DNA of 64,000 nt from Pedobacter cryoconitis (GTDB lineage: Bacteria > Bacteroidota > Bacteroidia > Sphingobacteriales > Sphingobacteriaceae), in contig JAAAFW010000015.1 in NCBI GenBank assembly GCA_019352875.1, positions 186,001-250,000 on the forward strand, given 5' to 3'. This document shows positions 34,181 to 42,010 of the stretch, piece by piece. The number at the start of each line of letters is the position of its first letter. The stretch's first letter is position 1. The notes beneath the pieces are model-generated. The model saw only the letters and a program-made list of their open reading frames with translations. It searched no databases and was not told where the DNA came from. The position numbers and the translations under genes are program-made.

Positions 34181-34243
34181 TCAACAACAACAGTTACAGT
34201 CTAATAGAACGAGCGTTCCTTCTTTAGCTGTTTTTCTTTTCAT
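34181..34243 (-). CDS. Cysteine-rich 20-residue leader peptide
   Basis: An ATG ORF of 20 codons and a TGA stop encodes a basic start (MKRKTAKEG), a hydrophobic middle and the ending L-L-D-C-N-C-C-C. Four of the last five residues are cysteine, all encoded by TGT, directly before the stop. A cluster of one rare amino acid next to the stop of a tiny ORF, upstream of a gene on the same strand, is the classic layout of an attenuation leader, as for trp or his leaders and the actinobacterial Cys-rich leader ORFs. Low cysteinyl-tRNA would stall ribosomes here and alter the downstream structure. Confidence 0.65.
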   Translation of the reverse strand: MKRKTAKEGTLVLLDCNCCC

Positions 34244-34555
34244 TTTTATAAAATGTAAGTCTGTTTTCATTCGGTTAGGTTGTAAAGTTTTATTTTGATT
34301 ATACGAATATAGTATTCTTTTTTAATTAACAAATAAAATCTATAGATTTTGTAGTGTTTATTTTAATGAAGCACCAAAGTACTTGATTTTTGACTGCTAT
34401 TTTGGCTAACCGGGTGATAGATAGGCTGGTTTCAGTCTTTTTGCTTTTAGCCCTGAGTGAAGGGTATCAATAAATCTGGATTACCCGATAACTATTTAGA
34501 CTTATTCCTAATAAAGGATTATATTTGTTCGCTTTGACAGGTAAGTAAATAATTT
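34244..34555 (+). promoter_or_regulatory. Divergent promoter region, leader peptide versus ECF sigma gene
   Basis: AT-rich and without further genes. On the plus strand, TATATTTG at 34520-34527 matches the TAnnTTTG -7 element, 28 bp before the GTG start of the sigma gene. No obvious iron-box palindrome was seen. Confidence 0.5.
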
Positions 34556-35110
34556 GTGAAGATTTTGAAGAATAATAGAGATGATACTCTGCTAAACAAA
34601 ATAGACGATGTAAGTTTTCGCGCTTTGTTTGATCAATATTGGAAACGATTAGTTGCCTTCTGTCAGTATCATACTAACGACGACGAGGTAGCAATGGATA
34701 TTGTTCAGGATATTTTCTGCTCAATATGGAAGCGTAAAGATAGTCTTCGTATAGAGACAAATATGGAACACTACCTTTTCCGTGCGGCCCGGATGAAAAT
34801 TACGGATCATTATCGGGAGAAATTTAAGAAGGAGAATCACAATAGGTGTATTTCAGAAAACTTCTGTGAGAGTATTAATAATACAGAAGAGACAATTCTT
34901 CACAAAGATTTGGACCACTATGTGGATGGGCTTGTCAATAGATTGCCTTGCCGTTGTAAGCAAGTTTATACTTTGAGTCGTAATAGTGGCCTTAGTATTC
35001 CTGAGATAGCTAAACAACTTGTGCTTTCCGAAAAAACAGTGGAAGCTCATTTAACTAAAGCATTGCGTTTCCTCAAAACGTACCTGATTCAACAACCCAA
35101 TGAAAAATAA
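34556..35110 (+). CDS. ECF sigma factor, FecI-like
   Basis: A 184-residue sigma-70 family protein. Region 2 is ~20-90 (FRALFDQYWKRLVAFCQYHT, MDIVQDIFCSIWKRKDSL, MEHYLFRAARMKITDHYR) and region 4 ~125-175 (LPCRCKQVYTLSRNSGLSIPEIAKQLVLSEKTVEAHLTKALRFL). There is no ATG in the right place; GTG 34556 or TTG 34565 must be used. It is followed by a FecR anti-sigma factor, a FecA-like receptor and a PepSY membrane protein, so it drives cell-surface-signalled expression of that uptake locus. Confidence 0.92.
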   Translation: MKILKNNRDDTLLNKIDDVSFRALFDQYWKRLVAFCQYHTNDDEVAMDIVQDIFCSIWKRKDSLRIETNMEHYLFRAARMKITDHYREKFKKENHNRCISENFCESINNTEETILHKDLDHYVDGLVNRLPCRCKQVYTLSRNSGLSIPEIAKQLVLSEKTVEAHLTKALRFLKTYLIQQPNEK

Positions 35111-35169
35111 TTTATTTTTCAACTAAGGGTAAATCCTCTTACCAACGACTTGTATTATAAAAGCGGTTC

Positions 35170-36132
35170 ATGTTGGTAGATCATCATTTATTAGAAAAGT
35201 ACTGGGCAGGGTTATGCACTCCCGAAGAAAGGGAGGCTGTAGAACGATGGATGCTGGACGGAATTCCGGAAGAATCCTATGAACTGCGTCCCCCCGATGT
35301 AGAACCTGTAATAAAAAATCAACTATGGGAACGCATAACTGAGGCCAGCCGCGAAGAAATAAACCCTGATAAGACTATCCGCATGTCAATGTGGTTTAAA
35401 ATGAGTGCAATCGCCGCGATCTTGTTTTTACTGATTGGCGTGGGTATATATATATCACCTGATTCCATACTTGACAAATCTCGCCCAAGCGCTTTAGTGG
35501 CATACCAGGAAGTTAGTCTTCCATATGGAAAGAAAGCCAGTGTAACCTTACCTGACGGAACTAAAGTATTTCTCAATGCAGGAAGCAAATTAAAATATCC
35601 ACCGAAGTTTTCAAAAACAGAAAGAAGAGTTCTATTGGATGGAGAGGCGTTCTTCGAGGTGACAAAAGATCCGAAAAAACCTTTCTTTATCCAGACCAGG
35701 CAAACCACTACCAGGGTATTGGGTACCAGATTTAACCTTCAGAGTTGGGAAGGTTGTTCTGATATATTGAATGTAGAAGAAGGTAGAGTACAATTCAGTG
35801 CCGCAGGATCTATAGATACATTGATACTGCATGCCAATACGCAAGGCGTTTTTGATGGTCATTCACTAACTAAAACCATTGTTAACAGTAGAAACAGAAT
35901 TGCCTGGACCAAAGGTCAAATGATATTTAACGACGTAAAATTAGGTGAAGTAATTATTGAACTGGAGCGTTGGTACGGAGTTAAAATTCATCTGAGTAAC
36001 CCTCAATTAGCAAACAATAGGGTGAAAGTTCAATTTGATAATGCATCGCTTGCCGAGGTATTGCGGGATATCAGCTTTGCACTTAATATTAAATATAAAA
36101 TCAAAGATAAGGAGGTTATGTTGTCGAGATAA
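35170..36132 (+). CDS. FecR-family anti-sigma factor
   Basis: 320 residues: a cytoplasmic sigma-binding part (~1-75), one membrane helix (~76-96; MSAIAAILFLLIGVGIYI) and a periplasmic FecR domain (VSLPYGKKASVTLPDGTKVFLNAGSKLKYP, LDGEAFFEVTKDPKKPFFIQT), then a C-terminal STN-like domain (NDVKLGEVIIELERWYGVKIHL). It holds the sigma factor until the receptor signals ligand binding. It lies between sigma and receptor in the standard order. Confidence 0.94.
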   Translation: MLVDHHLLEKYWAGLCTPEEREAVERWMLDGIPEESYELRPPDVEPVIKNQLWERITEASREEINPDKTIRMSMWFKMSAIAAILFLLIGVGIYISPDSILDKSRPSALVAYQEVSLPYGKKASVTLPDGTKVFLNAGSKLKYPPKFSKTERRVLLDGEAFFEVTKDPKKPFFIQTRQTTTRVLGTRFNLQSWEGCSDILNVEEGRVQFSAAGSIDTLILHANTQGVFDGHSLTKTIVNSRNRIAWTKGQMIFNDVKLGEVIIELERWYGVKIHLSNPQLANNRVKVQFDNASLAEVLRDISFALNIKYKIKDKEVMLSR

Positions 36133-36195
36133 ATACAATTCTTAACAAGAATACCCGGTGTACGCATCGCCAAAATTGTCCACCGGGTAGGAGCA

Positions 36196-38829
36196 ATGAA
36201 ATCTTTAGTTGAATCAATCACATTACTTTTAATCAAAAATATGAACTTTTTGCTATTTAGAGCAACGTTGTTTTCACGTGCATTGAAAACAAGTATTTTA
36301 ATAATTTTAATTTTCGTTACAAGTCTTTCAGCCTGGGGACAGGCTTCCATACTAAAAAAACGTATCAGTGTCCAGGTTAGCAACCTTAGTATCGCTAATG
36401 CACTGGGCGAAATAGAAGCTAAAGCAGGATGCAGCTTTGTTTACAGTCCGGATTTGTTAAATGTAGACCGTAAAATTAGTTTTTCTCATCAGAATGTAAC
36501 TGTGGAATTTATACTTCAGGATATCTTTGGCGACCAAATACGTCGGATTGAAGTACAGGGAAACCGCATCAATATCCAGCCATCTAATGGAAAAGGAACT
36601 ATTTCAGGTAAAGTGATTACAAGTGACGGTCTTCCTGCAGCTTACGTAAATGTTGACATTGAAGACAGAAAAGTACAGGCAGATGAAAATGGACTTTTTA
36701 GTTTTAAGAATATAGAGGCGGGTACCTATAGGATCACCGCAAAATATGTTGGACTAAAGGGTCAGAATCAGGAAGTTACAGTTACGCCTAATGGAGCAGC
36801 TAAGATTTCTTTCACGCTATATGAAGATATGAATGCCTTACAGGAGGTTGTTGTAAATGGAGAACGTGTGAACAGATTTGCAAACAAAACAACCGAATAT
36901 GTATCCCGTCTACCCTTAACAAACCTAGAAAATCCTCAGGTATATAGTGTAGTAACGAAACAGCTTATGCAGGAGCAGGTTATAGTTTCGGTTGCAGATG
37001 CATTGCGTAACGCCGGTGGGGCAGTCGCTATTACCAACCCATCAGGAGGAGTTAGTGCCTATTTCAGAGGATTTGGAACAGGAATTAATGCCCGGAATGG
37101 AATGGAATCTACTTCAGACCGTTCCGCATTAGATTTGGCAAACATTGAGCGTATAGAGGTTATGAAAGGACCGTCAGGAACCTTGTTTGGAGCCTCAGTA
37201 TCGTCTTTTGGCGGGGTTGTTAACGTGGTCACAAAAAAACCGATAGAAGCAAAAAAAACAGAATTAAGTTATACTACGGGTAGCTTTGGCTTAAACCGGT
37301 TGACTGTAGATGTTAATACGCCGTTAGATAATGAAAAACGTGTACTGTTTAGAGTTAATGCCGCATCGCATCGTGAAAGGAGCTTTTTGGATTATGGCTT
37401 CAACAATACCTTTTTACTTGCTCCAAGCATTACCTACAACGTTAATGAGAAGCTTACATTAAATGTAGATGCAGAGTTATTACAGGTACACAATACGCAA
37501 CCTATGAATTATGTATTCAGGTCTGCGGAAATTAAGCAACCCAGTGATTTGTTATTAGATGACCGGAAGTCTTTGTTCCATGATAATGTAGATGTGAAGA
37601 ATTACGCAACCAGGGTCTTTGCTGAGGCAGTATATAAGTTCTCAGATAATTTTAAATCCACGACGCTTTTTTCTTTTGTATCTGAGAATGTAGATCACAG
37701 CTATCAACGACTTGTAATTTGGTCTTCACCGAGTAACGTTACACGTGCATCTTATGTTTATGGTCCTGTGTACAATGGATACACAAATATTCAGCAAAAT
37801 TTTAACGGCAAGCTAAACACAGGAGGGCTTACACATAATATTCTTATCGGGGCGAATTATCGTCATTATAGTTCTAGTTTTCTATTTGCAGAAATACAAC
37901 CTATTGACCAGATTGACGTAACAAAGCCATTTAAACCAATTGTTCGTCAACAAATTGATGATGTAGTAAACTTTGAACCTTTTCCCTCTCCATCGCAGCA
38001 AACAGCTAGTGTTTACGCATCGGACATGATTAATTTATTACCCCGCCTTTCAGCCATGTTATCCTTGCGTCTGGATCGGTACAATAGAAAAGCGATCGAA
38101 GGAGAAGACGGCTATAAACAAACATCATTAGCACCGAAATTGGGTTTGGTATATGAAGTTTTCCCAAAATCTGTATCAATTTTTGCCAATTACATGAGCG
38201 GTTTTCAAAATGTGGCTCCGGTTTCACAACCTAATGGTATTCGCCAGGTGCTGGACCCTATATTCGCTAATCAGGCAGAAGCTGGTTTTAAAGCGGAACT
38301 TCTCGAAAAGAAGTTAAGTTTTACCGCAAGTTATTACCGTATCAATATTGATAATGCAACGCGTATGAATGAAGAATTGTTTACCATACAGGATGGTAAA
38401 CAATTGAGCAAAGGTGTCGACCTGGAATTGATTACGCAACCAATACCGGGTTTGAATATTCTTGCAGGTTACGGATATAATGACAATCGTATTGTAAGAG
38501 CTGAATTAGATGCTAAAATTGACGGAAATAGAGTTGGAAATGCACCTGAGAACGTGGCGAATTTGTGGGCTTCCTATGCATTTCAAAAACAACTTAAAGG
38601 TTTTGGATTTGGTGCAGGTGTAAATTATGTAGATAAAATGTACAGGGCCGCGGACAATAATTTCTCTATTCCGTCTTATACTTTAGTTAATGCCGTAGTT
38701 TTCTACAATAAACAAGCCTGGGGCATACAAGTTAAAGCCAATAATATTTTTAATGAGAAATATTGGGATAGCTGGGCCAATGTTCAGACGCCATCTAATT
38801 TGACAGCTAATCTTTCATTCCGTTTCTAA
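36196..38829 (+). CDS. FecA/FoxA-type TonB-dependent siderophore receptor
   Basis: 877 residues (862 from ATG 36241). A signal peptide precedes an STN signalling domain (~55-125; RISVQVSNLSIANALGEIEAKAG ... VTVEFILQDIF), an extra carboxypeptidase-D-like domain (~130-210), a plug (GVSAYFRGFGTGINARNGM, IERIEVMKGPSGTLFGA) and a barrel ending NLTANLSFRF. The STN domain is what allows contact with FecR, so this is a transducer receptor. The arrangement and the PepSY partner point to ferric-siderophore uptake; the ligand is unknown. Confidence 0.93.
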   Translation: MKSLVESITLLLIKNMNFLLFRATLFSRALKTSILIILIFVTSLSAWGQASILKKRISVQVSNLSIANALGEIEAKAGCSFVYSPDLLNVDRKISFSHQNVTVEFILQDIFGDQIRRIEVQGNRINIQPSNGKGTISGKVITSDGLPAAYVNVDIEDRKVQADENGLFSFKNIEAGTYRITAKYVGLKGQNQEVTVTPNGAAKISFTLYEDMNALQEVVVNGERVNRFANKTTEYVSRLPLTNLENPQVYSVVTKQLMQEQVIVSVADALRNAGGAVAITNPSGGVSAYFRGFGTGINARNGMESTSDRSALDLANIERIEVMKGPSGTLFGASVSSFGGVVNVVTKKPIEAKKTELSYTTGSFGLNRLTVDVNTPLDNEKRVLFRVNAASHRERSFLDYGFNNTFLLAPSITYNVNEKLTLNVDAELLQVHNTQPMNYVFRSAEIKQPSDLLLDDRKSLFHDNVDVKNYATRVFAEAVYKFSDNFKSTTLFSFVSENVDHSYQRLVIWSSPSNVTRASYVYGPVYNGYTNIQQNFNGKLNTGGLTHNILIGANYRHYSSSFLFAEIQPIDQIDVTKPFKPIVRQQIDDVVNFEPFPSPSQQTASVYASDMINLLPRLSAMLSLRLDRYNRKAIEGEDGYKQTSLAPKLGLVYEVFPKSVSIFANYMSGFQNVAPVSQPNGIRQVLDPIFANQAEAGFKAELLEKKLSFTASYYRINIDNATRMNEELFTIQDGKQLSKGVDLELITQPIPGLNILAGYGYNDNRIVRAELDAKIDGNRVGNAPENVANLWASYAFQKQLKGFGFGAGVNYVDKMYRAADNNFSIPSYTLVNAVVFYNKQAWGIQVKANNIFNEKYWDSWANVQTPSNLTANLSFRF

Positions 38830-38839
38830 ATGAGTTTCA

Positions 38840-38872
38840 GGCAGCAGGAGGGCAACTTCTTTGCTGCCTTAT
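38840..38872 (+). terminator. Weak hairpin between receptor and PepSY gene
   Basis: Stem GGCAGCA / TGCTGCC (38840-38846, 38862-38868) followed by TTATT. The T-run is short, so partial read-through into the PepSY gene, 9 bp further on, is expected. Confidence 0.5.
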
Positions 38873-38881
38873 TATTTACAT

Positions 38882-40024
38882 ATGAAGTTAAAAACAATAT
38901 TGATTTCTATCCATTTGTGGGTGGGGATTTTCTCAGGTTTAATAGTCGTTATATTAGGCCTTACAGGGTGCGTACTCACTTTTGTTGACGAAATCCGCCC
39001 GTTGGTATATGCCGACAGATTGGAAGTTCCCTCAACGCAAGGAACGCAGATTTCCCTACAGGAAATGGTACAAAAGGCACAGTATATCTGGGGCAAAGAC
39101 AAACCTGTGTCTGCCTTGGAAATTCAAAATAAGTCAGATAAAACCTTCCATTTCAGATCTTACCAGGAAGATGATAATAATGGAATTTGGTATTGGAATG
39201 AAAAGAAGTTTTATGAGTCATTATTTATGGATCCATACACAGGGAAACTGGTTTTTTATGAGCGTTCCGAATTTGAATTTTTTCGCGTCATTTTATACTT
39301 GCACTGGAGTCTGTTGCTTAAAACAGATTTGGGGCAACCTATTGTCGGGATTGCGACATTATTATATTTAATTTTATTAATAACCGGAGTCTATCTATGG
39401 TGGCCGAAGAATAAAAAGGCGAGGCGTGTGCGGTTTTGGTTTCGTTGGAAAGCTGATACCGGAATTAAACGCAAGAATTATGATTTACATAACATACTTG
39501 GTTTTTATTCTCTGAGTATTGGTATAGTGATCGCATTAACCGGATTGATCTTTGCATTTCCATGGTTTAATACTGGAGTGCAAAGGTTGTTAAATATAAG
39601 AACGCAGGCGGAAATGCCAATATCATTAAATTCTGAGCGGGAAATTCCAAAAGACAAACCCCTGGATAATATTCTGACAGACATTAAAAAGAAATATCCG
39701 GATGCAACAGCCTATCATTTTTATTTTCCGAGAGGCAGTTCATCAGTGGTCACTATACTTGCACGATATGAATCAATTTTTAAAACGACTCAGGCGCAAT
39801 ATAATATAATCTCTGGCCGGTTAATTCAAGCAAACACATTTGACAGGAAAGATAGAGGCGAGAAATTCAGGGATATTAATTATGGTATTCATACGGGAAG
39901 TATTTTAGGCTTACCAAGTAAAATATTGGTCTTTCTGATATCGTTGATTTCTGCTTCTCTTCCGATAACCGGGTTTCTAATCTGGTATAATAAAAAATGG
40001 GGTAAGCGAAGGATGCGCACCTAA
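38882..40024 (+). CDS. PepSY-associated transmembrane protein (putative siderophore reductase)
   Basis: A 380-residue inner-membrane protein with four main hydrophobic segments: ~10-32 (HLWVGIFSGLIVVILGLTGCVLTF), ~150-175 (GIATLLYLILLITGVYLWWP), ~205-230 and ~350-370. Periplasmic PepSY domains sit between them (LEIQNKSDKTFHFRSYQ; DPYTGKLVFYE). Conserved His and WW residues at helix ends fit heme binding, as in membrane ferric-siderophore reductases of the FsrB/PiuB type. It follows a FecA-like receptor, which supports iron release from the imported siderophore. ATG 38882 is used. Confidence 0.86.
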   Translation: MKLKTILISIHLWVGIFSGLIVVILGLTGCVLTFVDEIRPLVYADRLEVPSTQGTQISLQEMVQKAQYIWGKDKPVSALEIQNKSDKTFHFRSYQEDDNNGIWYWNEKKFYESLFMDPYTGKLVFYERSEFEFFRVILYLHWSLLLKTDLGQPIVGIATLLYLILLITGVYLWWPKNKKARRVRFWFRWKADTGIKRKNYDLHNILGFYSLSIGIVIALTGLIFAFPWFNTGVQRLLNIRTQAEMPISLNSEREIPKDKPLDNILTDIKKKYPDATAYHFYFPRGSSSVVTILARYESIFKTTQAQYNIISGRLIQANTFDRKDRGEKFRDINYGIHTGSILGLPSKILVFLISLISASLPITGFLIWYNKKWGKRRMRT

Positions 40025-40029
40025 TAAAA

Positions 40030-41733
40030 CTAAACGTAAGAGGGCTCTTTTAGAACTTGATCGAGGGTTTCTCCATATTTCTTTCGCATACGTTGTTTTG
40101 ATTTTTTCACTGCATCTATTGTAATTCCCAGAAGGTTAGCGACTTCCTGATTGTTCAGCCCTAATTTTTGTAATAAAATAATTCTCAGATTGGATTCAGT
40201 CAATGCAGGTAAGGTATTCAATACATCATAGTAGAAGTCTTCCTTTTCGGCAATGAAGGCATTTTTAAACAGCATCCAGTTTTCATCTGTCATCAGGTGT
40301 GAATCCAGTAAACTTTCTAAAGACTGTCTTTCCGACTCATTCTTAATTTTATCAATTTCATATTCGAGCTGGTCTATTTGTTCATTCTTTTTTTCGAGGT
40401 ATACCTGATAAGATGATAACGTATTATTGGTTTCAGTAAGGAATTGTTCAGAACGGATTTTTTCAAACTCAAAAGAGAGTAGCTTTCTCTCGAAGCGAAG
40501 ACTTTGGAATTTTAAACGCCTTTTATAAGACAGGAATGTAAGAATGATAATTAGGCCAAGTAAGAAACTCACACTCGCCCAGGTCCATTTTAATATAGAG
40601 GACTTGTCCAGTTTAGCCTGTTCTGCTTCTAACTGCCACTTGATTCGTTCCTTTTGCGTTTGCCAGTTCACCTTGTCTACAATTTCCTGACCATCTGTAA
40701 CCGATAGATGCAGATATATTTTGTCGAGCTTTTTCCTCAGTTCTAATTCAGACTGATCGTCATGTTTTGTCTGGGCAATTTTTAACTGCAGTTCTAAGAT
40801 TTCCTTTTCAAAACCTTTTAAATAAAGCTTTGTGGTAGCATATGAAAGTGCGTTACTGATTACTTGCTCTGCCTTTTCTAAATTTCCCAATTTGAAATAG
40901 AGTTTTCCTAGTTGTATTTGAGCATACATGGTATTGCGCTGATCTCCTTTTTTTTCTGAGATATCGATGTCTTCCAAAAGATAGCGCTTCGCCTTGTCTG
41001 TGTCGCCACGTAAGCCATATATATTGGCTAATTCTCCCAGTGCCTTTGCACGACGTACTTCATCATCCGTGGTATTTGCCGATTCTATTGTACGAAGGAA
41101 ATATGCTTCAGCCTTTTCTAGATCATTTTCTTTTAAGTATACGGCGCCGATAGCATAGAGAATGCTACCATAATCATTGGAGGTATGGGGCGTAAGTTTT
41201 AGTGCGGTCTCTAATAATTCGATGGACTTATCATTGTCGTCTATTGTACCAAAAAAATAAGCGTTTTTGATTAGAACGCGGCTTACTTCCGGAATTTTGG
41301 ATTCCGGGAAGGATTCTAATGCACGCGATGTTTTTAAGAAATACGGCAGAGCGCTTATATATTCACTGTATGTATAATAATAATTTCCAAATTGGGTGTT
41401 AGCCCATATCAGAATTCCGGTATGATGGGTTTGCTCTGCTAACGTGATTGATTCATGATATAGCCGCTCACTGATACTATTTTTTTTATCATTTTTTTTC
41501 GAATAGAGATCTGCCAGGAGCGACTTGTAGATTATCTGTAAGAAGGGTTTCTCTTCAATTTTAGATTTTTCGATAAGTGTTTCGAAAGATTCCTTCAAGC
41601 GATCTCCGTCGGTGTAGGGTCGATATTGAGTAAGAATAACATTCCAATGTGTAGGAGAAATTTCTGCTTTGGCATTAGAAGACAAGAGAGTAAGTAATAA
41701 GTAAGTGCAAATTAATTTAAAGTAACGGCTCAT
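40030..41733 (-). CDS. TPR-repeat membrane regulator with C-terminal HTH
   Basis: A 567-residue Bacteroidota-type regulator. A signal sequence (MSRYFKLICTYLLLTLLSSNAKA) is followed by about six tetratricopeptide repeats (~60-320), a transmembrane helix (~385-405; WTWASVSFLLGLIIILTFL), a coiled coil (~415-480) and a LuxR-like HTH at the end (LTESNLRIILLQKLGLNNQEVANLLGITIDAVKKSKQRMRKKYG). The TPR part lies outside the cytoplasm and the HTH inside, so it may respond to envelope signals. It converges on the PepSY gene with a 5-bp gap. Confidence 0.87.
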   Translation of the reverse strand: MSRYFKLICTYLLLTLLSSNAKAEISPTHWNVILTQYRPYTDGDRLKESFETLIEKSKIEEKPFLQIIYKSLLADLYSKKNDKKNSISERLYHESITLAEQTHHTGILIWANTQFGNYYYTYSEYISALPYFLKTSRALESFPESKIPEVSRVLIKNAYFFGTIDDNDKSIELLETALKLTPHTSNDYGSILYAIGAVYLKENDLEKAEAYFLRTIESANTTDDEVRRAKALGELANIYGLRGDTDKAKRYLLEDIDISEKKGDQRNTMYAQIQLGKLYFKLGNLEKAEQVISNALSYATTKLYLKGFEKEILELQLKIAQTKHDDQSELELRKKLDKIYLHLSVTDGQEIVDKVNWQTQKERIKWQLEAEQAKLDKSSILKWTWASVSFLLGLIIILTFLSYKRRLKFQSLRFERKLLSFEFEKIRSEQFLTETNNTLSSYQVYLEKKNEQIDQLEYEIDKIKNESERQSLESLLDSHLMTDENWMLFKNAFIAEKEDFYYDVLNTLPALTESNLRIILLQKLGLNNQEVANLLGITIDAVKKSKQRMRKKYGETLDQVLKEPSYV

Positions 41734-42010
41734 CCCTGTGGTTTTTACCAAAGATAGCTTTTTACCACCAGTCGACTAACCTTATATAGTTGTGAAAAAT
41801 GATTTCTTTAGAGGCGTGTCTTTATATTGATTTAGTAGGTTATTGATAGTCATGCTCCAGAACCCTCCGAACGTCCAATTGTGAACAGAAATTGTTCGGT
41901 AATGAACATTCTAATTTTTTAATACCTTTTCTATTGCCATTCAGTCCACTTTGGTTGGTTAATTTGAAAATGGCATACAATTAGAACCGAAGGCGTAAAT
42001 TCGCTTCATT
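41734..42010. promoter_or_regulatory. Divergent intergenic region
   Basis: No gene. Contains GAACA-N5-TGTTC at 41883-41897, with another GAACA at 41904, a possible regulator site. TGGCAT at 41969 resembles half of a sigma-54 promoter but lacks a proper TTGC at the right distance. Confidence 0.35.

Noticed and set aside
41969-41982. Sigma-54-like TGGCAT element before the FtsX-type permease
   Set aside because: The -12 half (TTGC) is absent at the required spacing; only the -24 part resembles the consensus.
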